Shown here: in pieces, positions 1 through 11,756 of the stretch
Layout of the letters: each line of letters opens with the position of its first letter
Position numbering within the stretch: position 1 is the stretch's first letter
Made by a program: the position numbers and the translations under genes
Assembly (NCBI GenBank): GCA_963573315.1
Contig: OY752144.1
Location: 2,226,501 to 2,290,500 of the forward strand
DNA: 64,000 bases
Direction of reading: 5' to 3'
DNA from: Entomortierella parvispora
Lineage: Eukaryota; Mortierellomycota; Mortierellomycetes; Mortierellales; Mortierellaceae
Notes under the pieces: model-generated
The model's input: the letters and a program-made list of their open reading frames with translations, nothing else
Told to the model about the DNA's origin: nothing
The model's database searches: none

Positions 1-2128
1 GACAGGCTACACTGGTTACAGCAGCACATACCAAGGCGGTGGGAACAGCGATCGATATAATTCCAGCTACAGCAGCTACAATAATATCAGCGTTAACGGC
101 CCAGGCTCAGGAAGTGGGGGCCACACTCAGTCGAAGATTGTATGTAGAATGGATTGTCGTCATTGCTCAGCCGTGGTTTGTCTTCGAGGCATGAAAGCCA
201 TGCTTTTGGCAGATACCAAGGTGGAGCTATACTCGACCGATCATCCACCTGGATCGTAAGTACAAACATCGTTTGCTTTTTGATGTACCAGTTGCTCAAA
301 GGAAGAAGAAAATCCGTTTGCGTGGTGGATGATGTGATCTGTCTCTCATTATGTCAAAATGTTTATTTCTTTTTTTTGTTGTTGTCTCGAATGGCCTGGT
401 TACTCCCAAACAAGGGTGCAGTTGATCGACAAGGATTACACGACCTCCAACTGCAAGTGCAGGATCCGGGACGTGGCTTGTAAGGTCTGTGGGAACGTTA
501 TTGGGTACCATATCACCCAGCCCTGTCAGCAATGCCTGAAGGCACCCAACAATGGTCACTTTTGGATGTTCCATACCGATGGTGTTGTTGGGCAGGAGCG
601 TCTGAGCATGGATCTCAAAAAGCTGGTCGAGGAGCTCGTCCGTGAACCTGAAAGCTCTGCACCAGTGGGATCCTCAGTAACTCCTCCTCTTCTTCCTCTT
701 TCCGCCTCTGCTACTTCCACAGCTGCCCCTGAAGTGGCCCCAGAAGCGGCAACAACCCGACTGACGTCTGTCTCACGATTTCAGCGACTTCAGCGTCAAC
801 AGCAGAGACAGGTCGACTCTGTAGAAGCCATGTTGTCATCGCGTGTCTTGACCACATCGCCCACGCCCGCGACGCCAACACCCTCTTCCTCCTCGCCCGC
901 AACCAACATGTCTTCAGGCCGTCATATCACCAGTTCACCATCTCCAGAATCCGGCGATGAGCAGCAAGGGGCCGAACAAAGGTTTGAATCTGATCATGAT
1001 TTCGGACGGTTTTCAGCTTTATCGTCTTCCAAGGCGGCTTCTGTTCTGTCGACATTGAGCCTGTCCCAGTTTTTGCAACCAATGAAGTGGGAAAATCTGC
1101 CCAACCCCGATCTCGACATTGATCTCGATCCCAACATCATGGGAGGAGAACCCCTGTTTGCGAATCAATGGACGGAACTCGTCCTTCGGTATGCCGAGGC
1201 TGCGGCTGTGAACTTGTCCTTGGCCTTGGATCAAGAAGAGGAGACCAATCGATTTATGGATGAGGTCATGCAAGAACAAGAGGAGCGACGACAGCTTTTG
1301 GCAAAACGGAATGGTCGCTCTAGCAGCGGTGACAACGACAAATACGAAGTAGATGAAGATGAGGATGTTGGAGAAGTGATTGAACTTATCCCGGAAATGG
1401 AGGTCGACAGTACGACGACAATTGTCGAATTGGACGGGGCCCAGTCAGAAGAACCGTTGACACCCAGGTCTAGAAGAGAAAGAATAATTGAGAGAAACGG
1501 AGAGATGGATCTGGAGATCTTGATAGACCGCGTCGATGATATTGTCTTGACCAATGAATCTGGCGCCACCACCGTTGTCGCCATAACTGCAGATGACAAG
1601 GAAGAAGATCTGATCATGGATATCGACTCTACGAGTCCTTCTTCTCGACAAAGCCGAACGCTTGAACAACGTCAACAAGAGTCAGATCCGGGCATGATCG
1701 CTTCTCCTTCTGCCCCCGCCGCACAAATCGGCCAACCACAGCTCACCAACAACCAACAACCAGGGCAACAACGCAATGGCAGACGGGACCGAGATCGCGC
1801 ACATGCCCGCAGCGCCAGTTTTGGAAGTCATCTGCTCCCTGGTGACAATCACAACAATGTGGATCGGACTCGAACAAGAAGCAACAGTATTGGCAGTCCC
1901 ATCAGTCTTGGCGGCGGCATAGACCTCAGTGCGGTTGGTCATGAAAACGCCACCATAAATATTGACAACGAAGACGAGAACTTGATGAGTCCACCGGCTT
2001 TTGCGCTCACTGCTGCTATAATGGCCCATGCAGCTGCCAAGGCGGCCGCCACCGATGCCGACGCCGCCTCCAGCAACCTCCTCTACGGACGCAGGACCAG
2101 ACGCGACTATGACAGCATGTGTAGATAG
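1..2128 (+). CDS. FAM72-family protein, 5' truncated by window edge
   Basis: Exons are <1..255 and 415..2128, with a 159-b intron (donor GTAAGT, acceptor CAAG) that joins in frame at a Ser codon. The spliced protein shows the FAM72 core: a Cys pair (CRHC), the stretch RGMKAMLLADTKVELYSTD, then CKCRIRDVACKVCGN, GYHITQPCQQC and NNGHFWMFH. These paired cysteines resemble zinc ligands. Human FAM72A is about 149 aa and is known to bind and control uracil-DNA glycosylase UNG2. Whether the fungal protein does so is inference. After the core comes about 500 aa of Ser/Thr/Glu-rich low-complexity sequence, which makes this far longer than the animal protein. The start codon lies upstream of the window; what is visible begins with a Gly/Ser/Tyr-rich leader. 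It converges on the M49-like gene with 116 b between stop codons. Confidence 0.85.
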
Positions 2129-2244
2129 TAAAATAGATTCGACGTATAAAGAACTTGCATATCATATAAACTTGAAAAGCACCTCTATTAGAATATTTTA
2201 TTTACATATAATGCATTGTCGATCGTTCACACTGAAAAGACCGT

Positions 2245-3992
2245 TCACAAAGTTCCATCCTCAAGAATGCGGTAGCGGGGGTAGACATCCACTGGGACAC
2301 CGAGGTTCTCAAGAGTATCAAGAGCGTGCTTGACCTCCTTGGAGATAATTCCGTAGCGATCAACAAACTCCTTGACCTTCTGCTTGTCGCCATCGCCCTG
2401 GAGGACCAAGATCTTGGTCGTCAAGGACCGCACAGCACCCTCAATCTTGTCCATCACAACGCGGAACTTTTTGGTGTCAGCATCGTAGGCAAATCCTCCT
2501 TGCTCCTTCAAGTACTCAAACTGCATGGCCTGACCCAATCCATGAGCTTCCGTGATACCGAAACGGATCGAACGGAAAGCAGATGCCAAGTAAGTCATGT
2601 AGAATGACTCGGCATCGGGTCCTCCGGCAAGGGTGCCATCCTTGAGCAACAATCCAACGGCGTACAATCCAGCAATATCAGCCTTTGCCTCCTCCATGGC
2701 AGAGTGGTACTCTTCCAAGGCAGTACGCACCTTCTTCTCCTTGTCATGGACCAAGAAATGAGGTCCCAACGAGTGAGCGACCTCGTGCATCAACACATGC
2801 TGGAAGAAGGCCTCAAACTCAATCTTCTTGACTTGCTCGGGATCCAAGACCTGCTGAGCAATTGGCATCAAGACCTTCTCAAACTTGCCCTGCTGGACGT
2901 TCTTGATGATCACCAACTTGGATCCTGCGATCTTGATAGGGGCCTCGTCGTTAGGGAGGTTGTAAGCAGCAGTCATGGGAACAGCAACATCTCCGCCAGA
3001 GTAAAGCTGGTTGACAGTGACGATAGCAGGAGGGAAAAGACCCTTGGCCTTGTAAAGCTCATCCACAGGCAACTGGTCCTCCATATCCTGAAGACGGCTA
3101 GAGAACTTGGCCAAGATGGCAGAGGAATCGAAATCGCGAGCATGGACGTAAAACTCGTAAGCGGCGCGGATCGAGAACATCTTGTCAGTGTAGTTCTACA
3201 GGAAGAAAAAGGAAAAACGGCTTAATTTCTTGCTTTTTTCAAATATTCCATGTCCAGTTGAGTGCATCGATCAAATGTACGCACCTCATAAGGTCCGCAG
3301 GTGACATCAAGAGCAGACTCTTTGCTGATTCTCAGCCAGTCAACATCAGAGTCGACATAGTCGTTAGAGATGAAGGCTTCGGCTCTCGACTTCAAGAACT
3401 TGGCCAAAGAAGCATCGCTGACAAGCTCGGCAGCCTGCTTCATCAACTGAGAGGCAGGAACCAAGAACTCCTCATACTCCTTCGAGTAAGGGACTGAGTA
3501 CAATAATCCAGTGGTGGCATCGCGCTTGATCACGTAGTAGTAGCTCTCGGCATTGACCTTGGCCTGACCCTCCAAACCGGCAACCCAATCCAAATACTCC
3601 TGTTTCTTGATGTCATCAGGGTAGTAGTTGCCGTGCTGTGGGGGCTCGTGGGGAATGTGGATTCCTTCGGAGCCATCCTCGCCCTTCTTGATCGACTCGA
3701 TGAACTTCTCCTCGTCCAGACCCCAGGGACCCTTGAAGAGCTGGAGACCGAGAGCGAGCTTCTCATTGCGGGGGTTCTTGTCCAAGATGTGGGCATGAAG
3801 AGCCTCGTTTCCGGACCAGTGCTGTCGAATATAGATCTGGTCGATCAGCTTGCCGACCTGGACCAAGAGAGGGAGAGCCTCGCGGTCTCCGGTCTGGAGA
3901 CGATCCAGGTACTGGGATCCGCCGACTTGGATCTCCTCGAAGCGAGCGAGTTGCTTGGACAGGGGCGAGGTAGCGTTGATAGTAGCGGCCAT
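2245..3992 (-). CDS. M49-like (DPP III / NUDT3-type) zinc metallopeptidase
   Basis: Two exons, 3285..3992 and 2245..3195, are separated by an 89-b intron (GTGCGT...TGTAG) and give 552 aa. A zinc-peptidase motif HEVAHSLG sits near residue 373, and EEAKAD, which supplies the third ligand Glu in this family, follows about 30 residues later. The order and spacing fit peptidase family M49. Classical dipeptidyl peptidase III has a six-residue HExxxH motif. This protein has HExxH followed by SLGPH, as in the peptidase half of plant Nudix hydrolase 3, but no Nudix domain is visible. It is probably a cytosolic exopeptidase, since there is no signal peptide or membrane segment. The start is an ATG in good context, preceded by a Py-rich leader. 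The substrate cannot be inferred. Confidence 0.85.
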
Positions 3993-4534
3993 AGTGGTGA
4001 AGCGATGGGCTGCGAGAGATGGGGTCGCGAGGTGGGATGGAACGAGGATCCTTGAAGATTGGATTGAGTTGTTGAAGATGAGACGTCCTGATCCTGAATG
4101 GGCGAGACGGCAGAGGATTCTTCTTGAGGCGAGAATGACGGCGGGTGGTGGTTTGAAGAGAGAAGGAAAGAAAGAAAGAGAAAAAGGTGGGGAAGAAGAA
4201 AAGAAGCAAGTGAGGGCACTTTTCCCGTTTCTCCTCGTGGCACGTCACCTCGACTTTTTCTTTGATTCCCAGGGCCAACGCCGCCTCTCATTTGCTGACA
4301 CCTCGTGGGAGAAAGCGGCGGGGCATGAACCCTTTGCTTACCTTTGCTCTGGTGGAAAGCGGGCCGAGGGATCGCCTCATACGCTGACCCTCGCACGCCT
4401 CCTATCTCTCTCTCTTTTTCTTCTTCGACTCCCTTCCTTTCATTTGTTCATCATTCAATCGCACTTCAACACTCACAATTCAGAGTGACTATGGTAATAA
4501 AAATGGTAAATTACATTGAACAAAGTGCGAAAAT
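3993..4534. other. Intergenic: M49 promoter side and COX15 3' side
   Basis: No gene is visible. On the minus strand the stretch upstream of the M49-like start is rich in TTTCTTTC-type pyrimidine runs (about 4150-4210 on the plus strand read as GAAAG runs), typical of the leaders in this window. Confidence 0.5.
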
Positions 4535-6257
4535 CTACTTCAAAGGGATCTTTTGCAAGACGGGGATCTTCTTCATGCTGTGCATCAGATACAACGCCGA
4601 GGTCAACAGTGTTAGCGAGCCAGCCTGATGGGCAGTTCCGAGCGATACAGGAACCATGTACAACAATGTCGCAATTCCGAGTCCGACCTGGCAACACGCA
4701 ACACCCATCAAAACATTCACGCCCAGACGGACGTGGGGAGGCAAGGGGAGGGCACGAGCATACAAGAACAAGGAGCTTACGGCAGTGAAAGTGGTTGTGG
4801 CCTAGCGTGGATTTAAAGAAAGACCGGGAGTGAGTGTCAATCGCGCGATTATCTTCCTCAAAGATAAGAAAAGGGGAGAAAGAGGGGGATGTGTCTAAGC
4901 ACGTCCATAACTTACGAGGACACGGTGGTTGAACTGGACGGTGACCTGGTTGTCAAAGATGTTGCGCCAGAGGCCCAATGTGGGATGGTCGTTCTTGTGC
5001 ACAAAGTGGCTGTCAAAAAGCTCATCAACAGGGGGCATCAAGCGACCGCCCATCAGGGGGAACTCATTGTAAACAAGACCAGCATCCAATCCAGCAACAA
5101 AGGCTCCAGAGATAGCAGTCAAGAAGACAAGACCCACAATACCATGGGCTGCTCCCTTGAAGCGCTTCAGGACGGGGTTGTTGATGGCAGAGGCAAGGGA
5201 CTATGAAAAGAAGGAAAAGGTCAGCAAATGGTCGAGAAAGATAGAAAAAAAATATTTACCCGAATTTTGAGTAGTTACCTGGTAAGCACCCTTTGAGATG
5301 CTATAGTCAGTAAGAACCTTGAGACCAGTCATAAAAGCTCCAGTGTAGATCAAGAAGGCAGATCCCAGATGGGCAGCCAAACGGTATTGGGAAACACGAG
5401 GGGTAGCACCGGGAGTCTGCATCAATTGCTCATCCAGTCCAGATTTAACCATATACCATCCAAGGGCACCTTGGAAACCGATCAAAGCACCAATAATCAA
5501 GGATCGACGAGCAATGTTCTTGGAGAGCATTCCACGGGCAGCAAAAAAGATTCCAGGCAAGATAAAGGCAGCACCGATCGCGCGTCCAAGCATGCGATGG
5601 GACCATTCATAGTAAAAGATGCGCTTGAACTCCTCGAGGGTCATACCATGGTTGAGACTATGATTGGTAGTCAGATAATAAGCCTCTAGTTAGTACCAAG
5701 GATAACCAGGGCCAACCAAGATCGATGTCATCTAGATACGTATGCAAACTGATGTCCTACATCTTGTACTCGGGGAACTGCTTGTACTTTTCAAACTCTT
5801 CCTCCCATTCGGCCTGGGACCGAGGAGGCTTCATGCCCTTGATCAGGTTCCATTCCACAATTGAGAGACCACTCTCGGTCAAACGGGTCATACCGCCAAC
5901 TACGACGATGCCAAAGGTCATGGCACTGATAGTCAACATCCAATATCCAACAATAGGCTTGACGACAATATCAGCTGCAGGAGCAACAGCGGCCGCAGCA
6001 TTCGTCGTCGTCGAAGCCACCGAAGCAGCTGTGGACTGGAATCGGGCCCTGATCAATTGAGAGGCAGCCTTAGAAGAGAATGCGGATGCAGTGGCACTGG
6101 CGCAAGGAATTCTTGTCCTGGGGAGAAGGGTGCTCCTGTGGGAATGTGCAGAGGACGAGGATGCGAGGGAGGAGAGGGAACGGATGGGGGATGCATGGGC
6201 AGAAGCCCGGAGGAGGGTCCTGGCAAAGAGCGCCGAGAACGCGTTGGTGCAAACCAT
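4535..6257 (-). CDS. COX15: COX15, heme A synthase of mitochondrial inner membrane
   Basis: Four exons (5761..6257, 5279..5657, 4916..5200, 4535..4801) join in frame to 475 aa. The protein converts heme O to heme A for cytochrome c oxidase. Family landmarks are [16 protein letters not shown], the spliced [56 protein letters not shown] and LGTAHQAGS. The His residues in the EWSHR, AAHLG, NHR and TAHQ segments match the conserved heme-ligand positions of the family. The first ~100 residues are rich in Ala, Arg and Ser and look like a mitochondrial presequence. I start at the ATG that opens this presequence; an ATG 24 codons upstream would add a Cys-rich run. An ACTAAC branch-point-like motif precedes the exon 2 acceptor. 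Confidence 0.95.
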
Positions 6258-7364
6258 AGCTTTGGCAAGGAAGGAACAACGACGACTACAAGCAGGACAG
6301 GGACAAGGACGACAGCAACTATCCTTCAATTGCTTTCACACCGAGGAGAGAGAAAGCAAAGGGCTAGGGGAGGGGATGAGGGAAGAAAGGAAAGGACCAA
6401 GAGGAAGCACTTTCGTCCTCGTATCCACCCACCGTTGTTCCAAGGTCCCTCATTCGGGATCCCGAAGTCGTGTGTGACTGCGTTTGTGGCCAAGATGTTT
6501 GTTGACGCAGAGAGGTCTATGTGTGCGTGCGAATGGGTCTCTTTCTCGGTCTCGGCTGTTTCATCGAGGCACTGCTCCTGGGGACACACACACGCACAGG
6601 TCGGACCTCGGACACGCGCTAGCTCGAAGACAGAGGCGCCATCCTGGCAAACACCTTGTCCCACGGCCGACAATGCGGTCATTGTTGTTGTTCAATAGGG
6701 ATCAAGGCCAAGGCCTAGGGTCTAGGGCTAGCAACCAGGCACCAGATATGAAAAACAACGGTGTGGCAGTGTGCGTATGTGGATGGGTGTGAGCACAAAA
6801 ACAGGTTTTTGTTTTTTTTGGCCAAAGACCAAGATACGATCGACCATGGCAGAGACACCATTGTGGCCAGAAAATCAGCCATTCTCCCCCCCTGGCCCTG
6901 GCCCGCCCATGGAGAGTCTCTCTCCGCTGGCCAGCTGGACTTGTGCATGGTTTGGCCTCTGGGCTGGGTTGGATGAGAGGAAAGAGAGCTCTTGTTTTCC
7001 TTTAGCCGTGTTTGTGCTCTTTTTTTTTCCCTTCTTTGCCTGCGCCATGATTGAATTTATCCCTTTGACCGAACACGAGGGACCACGAACAAAGAGCAGT
7101 AATGGCATCGAGACGAGGGAGAGGGGAACCAACATGGCATTGCCTCTTTCTCTTACTTGATTTACTTCTGCCCGTAGTGCTTCATTTCATTCAGTCTCGA
7201 TCCTCCCTCCTTCTCCTTCTCTCTTTCTTCCTCCCCTTGCCCTTCTGCCCACCCCTTTCTTCTCCCCCAGGCAACAGCCCTTTTTCCGCGTGCAGCTGTG
7301 GGCACCTTCTCACAATCGCATATCTCATTTCGCCCCAAATCTAGTCTCGCCCATAACCTCCATC
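6258..7364. promoter_or_regulatory. Divergent spacer between COX15 and the Q-rich membrane protein
   Basis: This 1.1-kb stretch separates two divergent starts. No convincing gene is present; open frames here lack family signals. It has Py-rich runs near 7190-7275 just upstream of the right-hand gene. No clear TATA box was seen. Confidence 0.4.
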
Positions 7365-9632
7365 ATGGCGCTATTCCCTCCCGCATTTCCTCCAACACCG
7401 AGCCCCTACGAACCACCATTGCCCGCATTCTCAACTTCTTCTATCAAACATGGAAAGACGCGTTCAGTCACGACAGAGCCAACAGCGTCATGGATACCTG
7501 ATAGTAGCAACAAGGATAGCGGAGGTGGAGGTGGGATGAGTGGGGGCGCAATTGCCGGTCTTGTCATTGGAGTCCTGATACTCCTTATTGGCTCGGTCGT
7601 AGGTGGATTCTTGCTCCTGAAGAAGCGACGCAAACGATTGATGGTCTCTGGGCGAGGATACGATGCCGGGGCTGGTTATCCGGAAGTGTCCAACAGGTCC
7701 GTTTCAAAACGCGAAATTATCGAGGATGATGAAGAAGACGAAAAGTTGGGTGGTGGAAGCGGGGGCGGCCTTGCAGGATTGTTCTCGGGACTTTTTGGTC
7801 AAACACGTAAAGCTGTGGGTGGTAACAGAGGCGCAGTTCAGAATCGCTCTGGAACCACAACTGGCCCTGGAGGTCGGCAACAGCAATCCTGGGTCATGAC
7901 ACCGACAGGAGCACCTCTTAATAGCTCAACGGGCGAGCCACTTTTGAGGGGAATGGACCAGCAGCAACCACATCAGTACCAACAACAGCAGCAGCAGCAA
8001 CTACAGCAGGCAAGGATGGCGTCGCCTTCACCCTCGTTCCCTACTCATCATAGTGGGTCGCTGCCTCCTACAGGACCCTTAGTCATCCCTGGTACACAAT
8101 CCATTGCTGTCTCCGGATATGCAGGAGGTTCAGGATTCGCTCCCGCAGGAATGAATTCTTATGTCCAGCCACAGCAAGTCGTCACCCCGGAGCAACGGAT
8201 TACGGCGCCTGCAAGTCAACCCTATATCTACCAGCCAGGCACAGGACTTGTCTCTGTTCCAATTGTTATGCCGCCAATGCATCAGCAACAACAGCAACAG
8301 CAGCAGCAGCAGCCAGTGCAGTATGCTGCTCAGCCGATTACCCAGTACGCTCCCACCACTTTCCAGCCACCCGCTCCCGGTTCTAATGTGTGGCCAGTGA
8401 CAGCAGCCGCTCATTCCTTGACTCCCTCTCAGAATCAGCAATATCAGCAACAGCAGCAACAACAACAACAGTACCGACCGCAACAGCAACAACAACAGCA
8501 ACATCCAGTGGTCTTCCCCCCACCCCCTGTTGCGTCAGTTCGTGCTCCAACTCCAGAGTCTACTTCTCTCTTTCTTCCAGGAGACGCGTCGCGTCCCCTT
8601 CTTGGTCAAGGTTTATTCAAAATCGTACCAGATTCAGAAGATGATGACGAAGCGGCTCGAGTCAGAGCAGCAGTTTCAGCAGCTGCGGCAGCTGCGGCTA
8701 CTGATGATCAACGACCTGAATCTCGGACTTCCGCATCGCCTCTGGATTTGAATCTCGGTGGAGACTTCTTGAGTTCCGTTCTCAACTATGAAAACCAAGA
8801 CCAAAGATTCCAATCTCTTCGAACCATGTCGGAAAGAGTGCAGGATCAGCAGCAATTGCGACCAGTAACCCCCTCCGTTGAGGACATGGCAAACACAATG
8901 ACTTCAGAGGAATTCGAAGAGTACAAACGGACACCAGGATACCATGACCGCCTGGCAGGACAAAAAGATCGACCCAAGAATCAACCTCGTTACTTGGTTG
9001 ATAAGGAAGAAATTGTGAACGGACAAAGAGCCAATCATCATATCCGGGACGAGTCTGAGATTGTCATTGTCGGTAGTGATGTAGTTTTGGAGCCATTGCC
9101 AAGTGCGAAGGCAGCAGCAGCGGCGGCATCCGAATCGGGATCGGCAAGGGCGACCCCAAGTCCTTACCACCCCAGTCAACAACGACAGAGCTATCCATTG
9201 GGCATGACAGACGTTGGAGCTCAATCGCCATTGAAGGAACACCAAACTCCCAGGACTTCCCTCACACGCCAGGCTACCATTGGAGAATTTTTGCCAACGA
9301 TTGGCACGGAAGAATACTTGGAGAGGACAGATGACAAGGAAGAATACAGCGCTGGAATTCACGGTGATGCCTCTTCCTCCGCGGATGGAGGCGCGAGTAG
9401 GGTGGCCACGCCTTTGATCCATCATCCTGTCACGAGGATCGCACCCGCAGCAGGAGCAGCTCTACTTCAGGCCGATGGATTCTCGCCCCCAGTTTCTCCA
9501 GCTTCGTCCGCCGCTGCGGAAGCCTATCGCCCTATGGCCGATCTCTCTCGGCCTTCGATTGTTGACTCTTCCTCATCCTCATCTCAGCCACCGCCTTCGC
9601 TTGTCCGATCTACAAAGCCCAAGCTCAATTAA
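7365..9632 (+). CDS. Glutamine-rich single-span membrane protein, unknown function
   Basis: This intronless frame encodes 755 aa from the ATG at 7365, which has a good context (ATCATGG). A short Pro/Ser-rich N-terminus is followed by a Gly run and one hydrophobic span (AGLVIGVLILLIGSVVGGFLLL) ending in KKRRKR, so the long tail is probably cytosolic. The tail contains several poly-Gln blocks (about 7980, 8285, 8445 and 8480), acidic patches, and Ser/Pro-rich sequence. The design resembles fungal single-span surface sensors, but no ligand-binding ectodomain is present. An unseen upstream exon could supply one. I do not recognise the family. The last 21 codons and stop lie inside the first copy of a 65-bp tandem duplication. 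Confidence 0.7.
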   Translation: MALFPPAFPPTPSPYEPPLPAFSTSSIKHGKTRSVTTEPTASWIPDSSNKDSGGGGGMSGGAIAGLVIGVLILLIGSVVGGFLLLKKRRKRLMVSGRGYDAGAGYPEVSNRSVSKREIIEDDEEDEKLGGGSGGGLAGLFSGLFGQTRKAVGGNRGAVQNRSGTTTGPGGRQQQSWVMTPTGAPLNSSTGEPLLRGMDQQQPHQYQQQQQQQLQQARMASPSPSFPTHHSGSLPPTGPLVIPGTQSIAVSGYAGGSGFAPAGMNSYVQPQQVVTPEQRITAPASQPYIYQPGTGLVSVPIVMPPMHQQQQQQQQQQPVQYAAQPITQYAPTTFQPPAPGSNVWPVTAAAHSLTPSQNQQYQQQQQQQQQYRPQQQQQQQHPVVFPPPPVASVRAPTPESTSLFLPGDASRPLLGQGLFKIVPDSEDDDEAARVRAAVSAAAAAAATDDQRPESRTSASPLDLNLGGDFLSSVLNYENQDQRFQSLRTMSERVQDQQQLRPVTPSVEDMANTMTSEEFEEYKRTPGYHDRLAGQKDRPKNQPRYLVDKEEIVNGQRANHHIRDESEIVIVGSDVVLEPLPSAKAAAAAASESGSARATPSPYHPSQQRQSYPLGMTDVGAQSPLKEHQTPRTSLTRQATIGEFLPTIGTEEYLERTDDKEEYSAGIHGDASSSADGGASRVATPLIHHPVTRIAPAAGAALLQADGFSPPVSPASSAAAEAYRPMADLSRPSIVDSSSSSSQPPPSLVRSTKPKLN

Positions 9633-9700
9633 AAACCTCATCCTCATCTCAGCCACCGCCTTCGCTTGTCCGATCTACAAAGCCCAAGCTCAATTAAAAA
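9571..9700 (+). repeat. Perfect 65-bp tandem duplication across a stop codon
   Basis: Bases 9571-9635 are repeated exactly at 9636-9700. The unit begins CCTCATCCTCATCTC and ends CAATTAAAAA, and contains the codons KLN and the TAA stop of the upstream gene. The first copy supplies the functional stop; the second lies in the 3' untranslated region. Confidence 0.95.
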
Positions 9701-11756
9701 CCTCCTCCCCAATTTGCATACAATAACTGTGCAACAGTTTCCTAGAGAAATGGATCTGTGTGAAAAGGCAGAGATGATCGCCTGTCCAATATATCTTTAT
9801 CTAGATCGGGATGCGGGGAATATGTCAGTGAAAGAGGAAGTAACAGAGTGGAGTGTAAAGAAGGCCACTTTTGGTTCTGCGTGTCTCTCTCCGTTGTGTT
9901 GCAAGCTTTGACGCAAAGGTGAGAGAGACATTTGCCTCCCTGCTGAACTGCACCAAAGGTACATGGACAATACGGTCCCTCGTCCACGCGAACGAACATG
10001 AGCAACTGGGAGGCACAGATGAAAGGAGCCAAAGAGAGAAAGACAGAGACGACAAATCAACCCTCGTTTTGTTGGAATATTCCCCGAATGCTGTTTGGTG
10101 GCAAATCAAGATTACATGAACAATTGAACAATTATTATCTCATACTCGTCAGAGGTGAGAACTGGCAACTGTCTTGGACCCCAATCTTTTTCTTTTTTAC
10201 AACTCTGCCGCGTGCTATCCCGCCTCTCATGGACTGTCTTGGGAAACCATTGGAGGACTGGCGATCCCTTCTAGTTAAACCCTCAACAAGGAGTTTGTTT
10301 AGTCTCATATTGCGCCTTGAGCCTGCGTCTCATAAAGAGAGAGAAGACAGCCTGTCACTCTCCCGTTGATATTGTTGAGAATCTGAGAATATTCCCACGA
10401 GTTACTGTGTGAAAAAGAAACGGCTCGGTTTTTGTCAAAATGTCAAGCAGGTCACTTGCAAAGGAGTCAAAGGCTAGGAGATGTAGCCAGTAGCAGAGTG
10501 CCATTGCCTATAACTAAAGACAATGACGTTTACAAATAGAGAAATAGAGGCGGGCAGGTTGACGGTGTGATGTATTTGTAAAGGCGGCAACACATCCTTC
10601 CCTATCCAGGCGACAGTGCGGGCGCTTTGAACGAGTAAAAGTGCATGGCGAAATCTCCGATGTCGAAAAAGAATACAAGTGGTCAGATAGAGATTGAGAT
10701 TGCATGTGAGAGTGGTAGTTTGGTGTTCATTCCTTCTCTTCTTTCTTTCCAAGTTGGACCTAAATGACGGCATGGGTCGTTCGAAAAAGAAAGACTCGGG
10801 GGCCAGAGGTACTAGCAAGCAAGGTAAGGTTCAGGAACTGTAAGGGATTGATTCAAAGAGGCGACCCTCTCTGATCGATCAGATTGCCCAACTCGGTGAA
10901 TGGACTCATTCTGGGTCAAGGTACTCCGAGGATGTTCCCTTCCAACCCTGGGAATTCTGGGAAACCCACTGGGTTCCAGACCTGATTGGGCGTTGCGGGG
11001 ATGAGACACACAGGCTGCAGGCTGCAGCGTCCGTCGGGCCAATCATGAAAGGAACCCTCGTTTGTTGCACCTTGTTCCTTTCTTTTCGTGCTCGAGCTTT
11101 TCCATTCTTTTTTCCCATGAACACAAGAGAAAGATATACGGCTTTTGATTTTGTCGCGTTCGGAGAAAGAATGAAAACATGAACTGTTTGTACGACCGTT
11201 GGCATTCTCACGCGATGTGAGTGGGTGGGCTCAATCATCGCCTCGCGATGCACCTTCAATGATCTATGGCTAGCAATGAATCACCTTCTTTAGTGTATCG
11301 TGTACGGGACTCTCACACGAGCATGATAAACAACGCAACAGACTTGGGGTGACGCCGCTGTGAGACTCAGCCATAGAGAAGTCTAGTTTACCATAGAAAC
11401 ACGGCGGTCTCATTCTTATTTTTTTCTTTCTTTCCCATGAAAGTCCTAAAGGACTCACTTTTGAGTGTCCTGGAAGGATTCCCAAGACAATTACTTGTTA
11501 GAACTACCATTCCCCTGAACTAGGTTCCTGTTTTGCAGGTTCATAATGGTCATGGAGAGCTCGAATATAAAAGGCGAGGAGTCACCAGTCATGTTTCTGC
11601 CTCTTTGTCCATCTTTGAACCACTGCTTCCTCGTCATACCATCTCACTTCTCTTCCCCATCATCATCACACCCCTCTCATCATCTCGTTATCTGTTCATT
11701 TCATTTTAGTACTCATTCATCCTTTCATGAACTACAGCTACACAACTTCAAGCAAC
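9701..11756. other. 2-kb intergenic region upstream of the OPT transporter
   Basis: No open frame here has family features, and none extends convincingly. The region carries the OPT promoter at its right end (TATA at 11566) followed by a Py-rich leader (11610-11720). No tRNA or other structured RNA was recognised. Confidence 0.5.
11566..11572 (+). promoter_or_regulatory. TATA box of the OPT transporter gene
   Basis: TATAAAA lies about 190 b before the chosen ATG and is followed by a pyrimidine-rich leader, which is the usual arrangement for a strongly expressed fungal gene. Confidence 0.6.

Noticed and set aside
7406-9425. Leu/Arg-rich frames antisense to the Q-rich membrane protein
   Set aside because: They are complements of poly-Gln codons (CAG/CAA read as CTG/TTG) and carry no other signal.
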